Assembly: GCA_030600975.1 (NCBI GenBank) | Contig: JAUVUL010000077.1 | Location: 1 to 7,335, forward strand | From: Candidatus Aegiribacteria sp. | Lineage (GTDB): Bacteria > Fermentibacterota > Fermentibacteria > Fermentibacterales > JCC-6 | Reading direction: 5' to 3' | DNA length: 7,335 nt | Part shown: positions 1 to 5,847 of the stretch, piece after piece | How the letters are laid out: every line of letters starts with the position of its first letter | Position numbering within the stretch: the first letter of the stretch is position 1 | Notes under the pieces: generated by a model | The model's database searches: none | What the model saw: only the letters and a program-made list of their open reading frames with translations | Told to the model about the DNA's origin: nothing | Translations under genes and position numbers: made by a program

Positions 1-50
1 TAATCTTTCCCTTTTAGTGACGAACTGCCGTAACCAGTGGCTTGGATTGT

Positions 51-92
51 CAAGACAGAAAAAGAAGTTGTTTATAGTGGATTTCTGTCTTG
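51..92. repeat. Perfect 11-bp inverted repeat
   Basis: CAAGACAGAAA at 51-61 is matched exactly by its reverse complement TTTCTGTCTTG at 82-92, with a 20-base spacer. As RNA it would form an 11-bp stem with a large loop. No T-run follows on the + strand, so it is not a typical intrinsic terminator. It could be a terminator or processing hairpin of a gene lying left of the window, or a protein-binding site. It lies 130 bases upstream of the first start codon. Confidence 0.6.
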
Positions 93-114
93 TTCTCGGC
101 TACTACGTAGCGGA

Positions 115-178
115 TTGACAGCCGAACTCGACCTGATTCATGCCATCACTTTCAGATGCTTCCTGTTTCCTATTGACA
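115..178 (+). promoter_or_regulatory. Possible promoter region of the 527-aa lipoprotein gene
   Basis: Two perfect TTGACA hexamers (-35-like) occur at 115-120 and 173-178. Neither has a convincing TATAAT-like hexamer 16-18 bases downstream, so the assignment is weak. The nearest candidate to the gene would leave only a short leader before the GTG at 222. Small palindromes lie nearby: CTACGTAG at 103-110, and CGGCT/AGCCG at 97-101 and 120-124. Confidence 0.22.
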
Positions 179-221
179 CTAATATGAATGTTCTTTAGGA
201 ATTACACGAAGGAGAGCTACA

Positions 222-1805
222 GTGAAGAAGCACAGGATCTTCGTACTTTTGATCCAAATCGTGGTATTAGTTCTTCTGAGTTGTGGTCCAACTGATCCGA
301 GCGAGGAAAGCAGTTCCACTATTATCTCTGAAAATGTAGTTGTCCTTGATGCTCTAAGCGGTGTGACTATCCAATCGATAACCGATAATCAGGTTGTTCT
401 TAACTTCTCCCAATCCACACCGGATATATCCACAGGGGACTGCATAATCAGTGGCCAAGTAGTGGGAGATTTCTATGGGTGTATACGCATTGCTTCAAGC
501 ATAGACATTCAGGGAAACACAATGACAATACAGACTTCTGACGCCAGACTTACTGATGCCGTGATTCAATGCTCAGTAGACACGACCTATTCATTGACCA
601 TGTCCAAAATGGTAAGGAGACCTTCCGCAATTTATTTCGATGCTATGGATGGCGTGACTACTTCCGGTAAGGGACTGATACTAACTGATGTTACATTGTA
701 TTCCGGTAATGTTGGCGGAGCGAACCTAACTGTCAGGATTATTTCAGGTTCGATTGAGTTTGAACCAGATATGGATATCGGATGGCAAATAGAAAACTCG
801 CAGATTGTGGAATTCCATGCCATTGCAACTGGAGATCTTGTTTTCAACTGCGACATTGAAGGTATTGTTGACGGATCGTTGAACTTCAGTGCTGACACTA
901 CTCTTGCTTCATTCTCTCGTGTTTACGTGCAGTTTGTTGGATGGCTTCCAGTTGTTGAGGTCGTCACTCTTAGCTTCGTTGGTGGATTTGATGTAGCTGC
1001 CAGTGCTACAGCATCGGTACAGACGGGTTTCAATCATTCCAATACGATCAGTGTTGGTGCTGAATACGAAGGAAGCTGGTCTTCTGTGTGGGAGTACAAT
1101 CCACAGCTATTAGGGCACCAAACGGATTGGAATGCCAGTGGTGAATTCGAAATCAGAGGCTATGTGCGTCCGACAGTGAGCGTTGATTTCTATGGTGTTC
1201 TCGGTCCCTATTTGGAATCAGAGCCCTATCTTGCGTGGAGATTTGGGATTGGAATAAATCCTGATCGTGTATCAAGTGAGACACCTCTTGATGGTCACCG
1301 CTACGCAGATCGCATTAGAGCTGTTTCGGAAGACTATGCTTCCTGGTGGTGGGAACTCGTCGGCGGGATTACTGGAAAGCTTGGTTTTAACATCTCGATT
1401 CTAGGCTATTCTCTAGCAGACTTCAACTGTAAACTCTTTGAATGGGAAATTATTCTCGATGATAGTTGTAGTGTGGAATACTGGGAGGGAACCACTGGCC
1501 AGGGCAATCCCATCTCTTTCAATGTTATGGGTGATTATGGATACGATCTATACTTTTTAGTGTCTTATCCAGGAGGGTCTCTTCCGAACGGCAACGGGAA
1601 TTGGATCTTTGACATTAAGCCTGATGGCACGTGGAGCAAGTATGTTTATGGAGGTTCTGGAGGTGTCGGCGATACATCGTGGGAAGTCGAGGGTGCGTTT
1701 ACATCCGAGTGGGATCTGTGCACTGGAACGATAGCATGTTGGGATGATAGCCTCGGTGGAGGTTTCTACATCGAAACGGATTTCATGACGACTCCTCAAC
1801 CGTAA
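222..1805 (+). CDS. Large beta-rich outer-envelope lipoprotein, function unknown
   Basis: A 527-aa protein starting at GTG 222, chosen because AAGGAG (209-214) lies 7 bases upstream. The N-terminus is a lipoprotein signal: MKKHR, a hydrophobic stretch to about residue 19, then LLSC with the lipidated Cys at 21, followed by an acidic/Ser-rich linker (about 22-33). The rest is strand-rich with alternating hydrophobic residues and few Lys, typical of secreted beta proteins. Three parts can be seen. Residues 35-235 are Ig/jelly-roll-like and end in repeated hydrophobic strands. Residues 241-405 run from WLPVVEV to LGYSLADF and include GVLGPYLESEPYLAW and SWWWELVGG; from memory this resembles a segment recurring in exported proteins of environmental bacteria with the theme YGVxGPY...PWW.LxGGL. 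The C-terminal 110 residues are Gly/Trp/Asp-rich. No catalytic motif is recognised. The small lipoprotein gene follows 105 bases later. A surface-exposed or periplasmic lipoprotein is likely; the role is unknown. Confidence 0.85.
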   Translation: MKKHRIFVLLIQIVVLVLLSCGPTDPSEESSSTIISENVVVLDALSGVTIQSITDNQVVLNFSQSTPDISTGDCIISGQVVGDFYGCIRIASSIDIQGNTMTIQTSDARLTDAVIQCSVDTTYSLTMSKMVRRPSAIYFDAMDGVTTSGKGLILTDVTLYSGNVGGANLTVRIISGSIEFEPDMDIGWQIENSQIVEFHAIATGDLVFNCDIEGIVDGSLNFSADTTLASFSRVYVQFVGWLPVVEVVTLSFVGGFDVAASATASVQTGFNHSNTISVGAEYEGSWSSVWEYNPQLLGHQTDWNASGEFEIRGYVRPTVSVDFYGVLGPYLESEPYLAWRFGIGINPDRVSSETPLDGHRYADRIRAVSEDYASWWWELVGGITGKLGFNISILGYSLADFNCKLFEWEIILDDSCSVEYWEGTTGQGNPISFNVMGDYGYDLYFLVSYPGGSLPNGNGNWIFDIKPDGTWSKYVYGGSGGVGDTSWEVEGAFTSEWDLCTGTIACWDDSLGGGFYIETDFMTTPQP

Positions 1806-1895
1806 CCTTTAGGTCTGTGATCCCCCATCTTCGCTGGATACCGACGCAAACACCCGGGTTGTGATGATGGGTCAGCTGTTTCGAGTCGTATTTTT

Positions 1896-1904
1896 AAGAG
1901 GAGG
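1896..1904 (+). promoter_or_regulatory. Strong Shine-Dalgarno of the interrupted lipoprotein gene
   Basis: AAGAGGAGG ends 6 bases before the ATG at 1911. It fixes the true start of the gene upstream of the in-frame TGA, and shows that the signal-peptide segment and the downstream reading frame belong to one gene. Confidence 0.75.
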
Positions 1905-1910
1905 CTGATC

Positions 1911-2333
1911 ATGATCAGGTATTTTCTTGTGATGGCTACAGCCTTTGCCCTAGCTTGCCTGGGCTGCGGTGTCGGCTGAACCGGCCCGTCAGGCAATACC
2001 TACACGGTCTCCGGAGCTCTGACCAAGATCGGAGTGGAAGACGGGATTCTGGGCTTTGCAGGGCTCGGGTTTGTGACCCAAGACAGCATATGGACTACCG
2101 TTTATCTTGATGTTTCTTCACCGTTTAACGGAGGAGAAGCTGCTTACTCGATTTCTGTTGTCGAGGAAGACACATACCTCTTTGCCGCAATGATAGATGT
2201 GAATGGCAATTCCAACCCGGAGGACCCAGAACCCGATGAAGTCGACTGGATCACCGACTGGACAGAGATAACTGTTAACCAGAATGTGGTGCTGAATGTT
2301 CCCGATGATGACTGGGAGCTGTGTGAATGGTAA
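1911..2333 (+). pseudogene. Small lipoprotein gene with an in-frame TGA (nonsense-interrupted)
   Basis: Read from ATG 1911, the frame gives a lipoprotein signal (MIRYFLVMATAFALACLGC, lipidated Cys at 16 or 19), then GVG, then TGA at 1977-1979. It continues uninterrupted in the same frame for 117 codons to TAA. The downstream part reads like a mature secreted domain: TGPSGNTYTVSG, then beta strands. An acidic Asp/Asn loop at residues 96-112 (DVNGNSNPEDPEPDEVD) resembles calcium-binding loops of exported beta domains. Without the TGA the protein would be 140 residues. A GTG at 2034 could be called as a separate 99-aa gene, but it has no properly spaced ribosome site and no signal peptide, and it would start inside the domain. 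Explanations are a recent nonsense change (GGA to TGA would give GVGGTGPSG), a base-call error, or readthrough. The product class is fairly clear; its activity is unknown. Confidence 0.65.
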
Positions 2334-2383
2334 TATCTCAGTTCCCAGGCCATGATTCTGTCGTGATCGAGGAGGGTGGCAAG

Positions 2384-2426
2384 GGCGATTCAGAAATCCC
2401 CACTTGTGGCGATTGGAAAACCCCTG
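2384..2426. mobile_element. Possible remnant of an IS21-family element end (tandem terminal repeats)
   Basis: GGCGATTCAGAAATCCCCA (2384-2402) is followed by a related copy, GGCGATTGGAAAACCCCTG (2408-2426), at a 24-base step. IS21-family elements carry several short internal repeats at each end. From memory, sequences of the form GGCGA...GAAA.CCCC recur beside istA/istB genes. No istA or istB coding sequence is present here, so at most this is a scar. The repeat is seen directly; the family assignment is recollection and could be wrong. Confidence 0.3.
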
Positions 2427-2694
2427 ATGGACAAAACTTTCAACTATATGTGGAAGTGGTTACGTAATATAAGTAGTGTGATATTTTATTAATCTAGGCC
2501 TTCCATAGATGGAATGATATCCATTGAGATCGGTTCGGCACGCATAACACGTTCCTAGAAGATACCACCCGTATCTCTGTTATTCTAAATAACGAAGTCG
2601 ACCCCGGATTCCCTCTCAAGACAAAAGAATTCCGTTCTCTCGGATCAAAATCAGATCCAGTTCTGGAGATTCAATACCCGATGCCATGGAGAAT

Positions 2695-2726
2695 ACTCGC
2701 GGAACGCGAGTCATTTTCGGAAAATG
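2695..2726. repeat. Two adjacent perfect palindromic hairpins beside the tRNA 3' end
   Basis: ACTCGCG/CGCGAGT (2695-2701 and 2705-2711) has a 3-base loop and is immediately followed by CATTTTC/GAAAATG (2712-2718 and 2720-2726) with a single central base. They lie 27-58 bases past the tRNA 3' end on the minus strand. The GC-rich hairpin could help stop tRNA transcription, but the bases after it (ATTCTCC on the minus strand) are not a clear U-run. Confidence 0.45.
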
Positions 2727-2752
2727 CCGGAATTTCCAGGGATTTGATCAAC

Positions 2753-2842
2753 TGGCGGAGAGGGAGGGATTTGAACCCTCGGAGACGTGAATCTCATACG
2801 CTTAGCAGGCGTACGCCTTAAGCCAAACTCGGCCACCTCTCC
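2753..2842 (-). tRNA. tRNA-Ser (anticodon GCU)
   Basis: The minus strand folds as a class II tRNA. The 7-bp acceptor stem is GGAGAGG (2836-2842) with CCTCTCC (2757-2763). The discriminator is G at 2756, and CCA is encoded at 2753-2755. The anticodon stem TACGC/GCGTA encloses the loop CTGCTAA, with anticodon GCT at 2804-2806, which reads AGC/AGU serine codons. A long variable arm typical of serine tRNA follows. The T arm is GAGGG/CCCTC around TTCAAAT. The length is 90 bases with CCA. It is a stand-alone gene, divergent from hydF. Confidence 0.96.
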
Positions 2843-2861
2843 GCGTATTGAGCGGGACGGA

Positions 2862-2890
2862 ATTATTGTAAAGTAAGTACTGCCGGTCAA
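2862..2890 (-). promoter_or_regulatory. Likely promoter of tRNA-Ser
   Basis: On the minus strand, TTGACC (2885-2890) and AATAAT (2862-2867) are separated by 17 bases. Each matches the sigma-70 consensus at five of six positions. Transcription would begin about 13 bases before the mature tRNA 5' end at 2842, which fits a short tRNA leader. Confidence 0.5.
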
Positions 2891-2919
2891 GGCACATTCC
2901 CCATCGATGGCGATTTAAC

Positions 2920-2925
2920 TATAAA
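2920..2925 (+). promoter_or_regulatory. Possible -10 element for the hydF operon
   Basis: TATAAA on the + strand lies about 50 bases before the hydF start, within the 129-base gap divergent from the tRNA. No good -35 hexamer is seen 17 bases upstream (TTCCCC at 2897-2902), so this is only a candidate. The hydF gene must be transcribed from this gap or from further upstream through the antisense of the tRNA. Confidence 0.28.
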
Positions 2926-2961
2926 TATCATGTCATGCATCCAGCACTCCGAATGATGATT

Positions 2962-2965
2962 GGAG
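2962..2965 (+). promoter_or_regulatory. Ribosome binding site deciding the hydF start
   Basis: GGAG lies 6 bases before the TTG at 2972. The other in-frame TTG at 2960 sits directly after an in-frame TGA (2957-2959) and has no purine-rich site before it. No in-frame ATG is available near the N-terminus. Confidence 0.5.
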
Positions 2966-2971
2966 AATGAA

Positions 2972-4279
2972 TTGCCAAGGGTACACCGTCTGATAATTGG
3001 AATTTTCGGACGCATCAACTCAGGAAAGAGCACCCTGATGAACCTGCTTACACAGCAGGAAACCTCCATTGTTGATGCTGCCCCGGGAACAACAGCCGAT
3101 ATTAAAAGCACTGTCATGGAGATACATGCTCTTGGACCGGTACGCATTCTTGATACCGCTGGACTGGACGAGGAAAGCGGCCTGGGCAAGAAGAAAAGAT
3201 TGAAAACCCTTGCCGCCCTGGAGGAAGTTGATCTGGTACTTCTTGTAATTGACCCTGTGCAGTCATTTCTTTCAGGCAACCTTGATGTTGAGGCTTCAGT
3301 AGCTGCTCTTACAAGAAGTCTGCTGAAAAAGCTGTCAGTTGTATTCAACATTCATGCGGATTTTCTGGAACAACTCGCAGGAAGCGGGGCAACCCTGGAG
3401 GAGACAATTGAGCATTGCAGGTCGGTTTTCCATGACAGAGCCGGAACGCGTCATACCAGCCTTGATCTTTCTGAAGAGGAGAATTCTGCTGAACTTGTAG
3501 AATTCATCGAATCCTCCAGGCCTGAAGACGTGAAAAAGATCGATCTGCTACCTTTCGTTAACGGTCAATCACCTGTACTCCTCCATATTCCACTGGACGA
3601 AGAATCCCCCGGAGGCAGGCTCCTCCGCCCCCAGGAAATGGCCATGGAATACCTCCTTAGGCTGGGCGTACCTATCGGTCTTTACCGAACAGACCTTAAA
3701 CTTGCCAGGAGCGGTTCGAATACGATCTCCGGAAAGGAACAGAGTAAATTCAGCGAATTTCTTGATTCCATCGGATCCGGTACCGGTATTCAGCTGGTTC
3801 TTACCGATTCTCAGGCAATCGATATAATGAGCAGATGGGTGCCAGATGAAATCGCTCTGACAACTTTCTCAATAATGATGATAAACAGCACATCGGGGGG
3901 AAACCTGCCCCTCTTCGCAGGTGGCGCGGACGCACTGGATAAGTTGAGGAAAGGCGATAAAGTCCTGATAGTTGAAGCGTGCAACCATGACAGGATCGCT
4001 GAGGACATCGGAACAGTACAGATACCCGCTAAGCTCATGAAAGCCTGCCCGGGTGTTATGATTGACCATGCCTTCGGCAGGGAATTTCCCCAACCGGAGA
4101 AGCTGGCGGAATATAGAATAGTTATACATTGTGGAGGGTGCATGATAAGTACTCAGAAGTTATCCGCCAGAGTATCACGACTTGCCGAGGCCGGTGTCCC
4201 GGTTACAAATTACGGTATAGTGCTGGCATGGCTTGAAGGACCAGGAATTCTGCAAAGAGTTCTCAGACCCTGGAGATAG
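2972..4279 (+). CDS. hydF: [FeFe]-hydrogenase maturation GTPase HydF
   Basis: HydF is the cytoplasmic scaffold that receives the diiron precursor built by HydE and HydG and delivers it to the [FeFe]-hydrogenase apoprotein. Counted from TTG 2972 (435 aa; 439 aa if TTG 2960 is used, which gives a more family-like N-terminus), the N-terminal GTPase domain shows P-loop GRINSGKS (13-20), switch region PGTTAD (38-43) and G3 motif DTAG (61-64). The usual NKxD is replaced by FNIHAD (N126, D130), an unusual G4. After the dimerisation region, the C-terminal cluster-binding domain has CxH (Cys337, His339) and HCGGC (His386, Cys387, Cys390). The 46-residue spacing is within the family pattern CxHx(44-53)HCxxC that binds the [4Fe-4S] cluster. 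The length is normal for HydF. The TAG stop is 15 bases before the next gene, with three further genes in the same direction. No HydE, HydG or hydrogenase gene is in the window. Confidence 0.95.
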   Translation: MPRVHRLIIGIFGRINSGKSTLMNLLTQQETSIVDAAPGTTADIKSTVMEIHALGPVRILDTAGLDEESGLGKKKRLKTLAALEEVDLVLLVIDPVQSFLSGNLDVEASVAALTRSLLKKLSVVFNIHADFLEQLAGSGATLEETIEHCRSVFHDRAGTRHTSLDLSEEENSAELVEFIESSRPEDVKKIDLLPFVNGQSPVLLHIPLDEESPGGRLLRPQEMAMEYLLRLGVPIGLYRTDLKLARSGSNTISGKEQSKFSEFLDSIGSGTGIQLVLTDSQAIDIMSRWVPDEIALTTFSIMMINSTSGGNLPLFAGGADALDKLRKGDKVLIVEACNHDRIAEDIGTVQIPAKLMKACPGVMIDHAFGREFPQPEKLAEYRIVIHCGGCMISTQKLSARVSRLAEAGVPVTNYGIVLAWLEGPGILQRVLRPWR

Positions 4280-4294
4280 GAAGGGAATAATTCA

Positions 4295-4549
4295 ATGAGA
4301 ATGCTTTTGTTAATAACCTTTATTTCACTCTGTCTTTCTATGGCGTGCGGCGAGGAACCGGAAACCGAAGTTTCTTCTGATTCCACTGCGACAGCTCAGC
4401 CGGATTCAGTGGAGATTCAGGCAGTGCAGCATACAAGCCCGCAGGATGCGATAACCGGCGCATACAATCTTATTGATGAAGCCCGGTCAGTCACCGACGA
4501 GGCAAATGCCAGAACCGAGGAACTTGAACAGTTGATGGGAGATATGTAA
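4295..4549 (+). CDS. Small lipoprotein with C-terminal helical tail
   Basis: An 84-aa protein whose ATG is preceded by AGGAAGGG 9 bases upstream. The signal peptide MRMLLLITFISLCLSMAC ends in a lipobox (LSMAC, lipidated Cys at 18). A low-complexity acidic/Ser/Thr linker follows (about 20-45). The final 35 residues (AITGAYNLIDEARSV to LEQLMGDM) are rich in Ala/Glu/Asp with heptad-like hydrophobic spacing, suggesting one amphipathic or coiled-coil helix. The mature protein would be only 67 residues, about the size of small envelope-tethering lipoproteins, though no family is recognised. It starts 15 bases after hydF and its stop codon abuts the start of the next gene, so co-transcription and translational coupling are likely. 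A partner or anchor for the exported 422-aa protein is inference. Confidence 0.8.
   Translation: MRMLLLITFISLCLSMACGEEPETEVSSDSTATAQPDSVEIQAVQHTSPQDAITGAYNLIDEARSVTDEANARTEELEQLMGDM
4537..4541 (+). promoter_or_regulatory. Ribosome binding site inside the preceding gene
   Basis: GGGAG lies within the last codons of the 84-aa lipoprotein gene, 8 bases before TTG 4550. It supports the TTG as a genuine start with zero intergenic distance, hence translational coupling. Confidence 0.55.
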
Positions 4550-5818
4550 TTGACCTTACTTATTCTGATTTCGCTTCTCTTCAACATTGGTATACCTGTA
4601 TACAACCTTCCCGCAACATCAGTGTCATCGGATATCGTTGTTGTGATGATGGAGAATGGCCTGCTGCCGGAAGAACCATGGGAGGGCATTACTCCCTGGC
4701 AGCGTGAACAATTCTGGGCACTTGCCTGCAGTGGTATGATGATCCAGAGGGCCGGATGGTCCGGCTACATCATTATATGCCCAGCAGGCGTAGGAGGAGA
4801 AATCCTTGAGACCGCCCTGACTCTCGCTTCAGCTGAGTGCATATCAGATAATTCGGCACTTCGCGCTGGCCTGCAGCTGGTCCCTGTATCGGACTGCTCT
4901 TCAACAGTTCTTCTGTTCAGTTCCCGGGGCATCGATCCTGCTCCCGACAAACTTCCCATGAGAACCAGCCAATGGCTTTCGCTGGAAGGCGACACGCTCA
5001 TGGTGAATTCTCCGGAGGAGGGAAACGCTTTCTTCTGGACCGATTTTCCAGACTCTTTAAATATGTTTTCAGCTGCCTGGAGGGGTATTGGTACGGAGGT
5101 TGTTCCTGCCGGCAGGACTTCGGTTAACCTGGCATTCACCTGTGTTCATGGAAGTGTACCTTCAAACCTTTCGGGGATAAGTATTGAGCCACACCTGCTG
5201 GACACGCACTATATGGAGACATGGGGCAGGGCCATCTCAGATGTTGAGAGCCTCATCGTCAACCTCTACCCCTTGAGAGAGGATTCGGAGCACCTTCTCT
5301 GGATCAGGGGAAACGGGACGGAAAAACCATGGCGAACCTCCCCGTCTCCGCTTCCACCTCCTTCCGCTCGATACCAGGTTGAAATGACCATGCATCCGAT
5401 CGCAGAACATCCTCTCAGAGATTTTAACGCCTCGAATATCCCCTGCGCGGTTGAAATTGAGCTGCCCGGACGCCTTTCCGATCCGCAGCGGGGACCCGTA
5501 ATGAAAGCAATTCTTGAGCGGATAATCGGAAGAGATGTTCTTTCAGGATTCGAGAATGAAATCCACTTTGATGTTGAATGCGGTATCATGGGAGATGTCT
5601 CCATCTGGTTGATAAACGGAGATGGATCAGCAATTCAGGATACTCATAGATCGGAAATATTTGAGAGACTGCGTAATTCCATACTTGTTCCTCCGGGCAA
5701 TACGCTGATAGGCAACGCAGTAGTCAGAGCTTCCTATCTTGAGGGAGAGCCTCTGGATTCCATCGGGGTAAGGGAAGTTTCGATGGAACTGATGAACATT
5801 CTGTATCCGGATCAATAA
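4550..5818 (+). CDS. Exported protein of unknown family, coupled to the upstream lipoprotein
   Basis: A 422-aa protein starting at TTG 4550, immediately after the TAA of the 84-aa gene; no upstream in-frame alternative exists. The N-terminus (MTLLILISLLFNIGIPVYN) is a hydrophobic export signal but lacks the usual basic residues, so it is an atypical signal peptide or a membrane anchor. No lipobox Cys is present. The body is soluble and mixed alpha/beta, with about 8 cysteines (for example ALAC, IIIC, SAEC, VSDC, FTCV, IPCA, VEC), which could form disulfides outside the cytoplasm. A Pro/Ser linker around residues 263-275 (TSPSPLPPPSARY) divides two halves of about 265 and 150 residues. No P-loop, metal site or protease motif is recognised, and the family is unknown to me. 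Position in the hydF group and coupling to a lipoprotein suggest an envelope role. Confidence 0.8.
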   Translation: MTLLILISLLFNIGIPVYNLPATSVSSDIVVVMMENGLLPEEPWEGITPWQREQFWALACSGMMIQRAGWSGYIIICPAGVGGEILETALTLASAECISDNSALRAGLQLVPVSDCSSTVLLFSSRGIDPAPDKLPMRTSQWLSLEGDTLMVNSPEEGNAFFWTDFPDSLNMFSAAWRGIGTEVVPAGRTSVNLAFTCVHGSVPSNLSGISIEPHLLDTHYMETWGRAISDVESLIVNLYPLREDSEHLLWIRGNGTEKPWRTSPSPLPPPSARYQVEMTMHPIAEHPLRDFNASNIPCAVEIELPGRLSDPQRGPVMKAILERIIGRDVLSGFENEIHFDVECGIMGDVSIWLINGDGSAIQDTHRSEIFERLRNSILVPPGNTLIGNAVVRASYLEGEPLDSIGVREVSMELMNILYPDQ

Positions 5819-5847
5819 CCGGTTACAATAGAATATCGAGGTGGTGC

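Larger units (their letters stand above)
2334..2752. other. Gene-free region of 419 bases between the lipoprotein genes and the tRNA
   Basis: No credible coding frame is seen on either strand. The region contains a tandem GGCGATT motif (2384-2426). It also has small perfect hairpins: TTCCAT/ATGGAA at 2501-2514, AGATAC/GTATCT at 2560-2576 and GTTATT/AATAAC at 2579-2593. A palindrome cluster lies at 2695-2726. The stretch around 2450-2500 is AT-rich. The mixture suggests decayed DNA, possibly including a transposon remnant. Confidence 0.6.

Noticed and set aside
1818..1874. Possible terminator between the two lipoprotein genes (CCCATC/GATGGG and palindrome ACCCGGGT)
   Set aside because: The stem is short and bulged with a 36-base loop, and no T-run directly follows; the TTTTT at 1891-1895 is too far away.
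2034..2333. Independent 99-aa gene starting at GTG 2034
   Set aside because: The only GGAG overlaps the start itself, there is no signal peptide, and the same frame continues upstream to a proper start at 1911. It is better read as the downstream part of the interrupted lipoprotein gene.
2681..2821. Open frame of 46 codons on the + strand running through the tRNA (contains INWRRGRDLNPR)
   Set aside because: This is the common artefact made by translating the antisense of a tRNA; the WRRGRDLNPR string comes from the acceptor and T arm, and there is no ribosome site.
2887..3351. Minus-strand open frames opposite hydF and the other genes
   Set aside because: They are antisense to well-supported genes, are rich in Ser/Arg as shadows usually are, and lack ribosome sites or recognisable domains.
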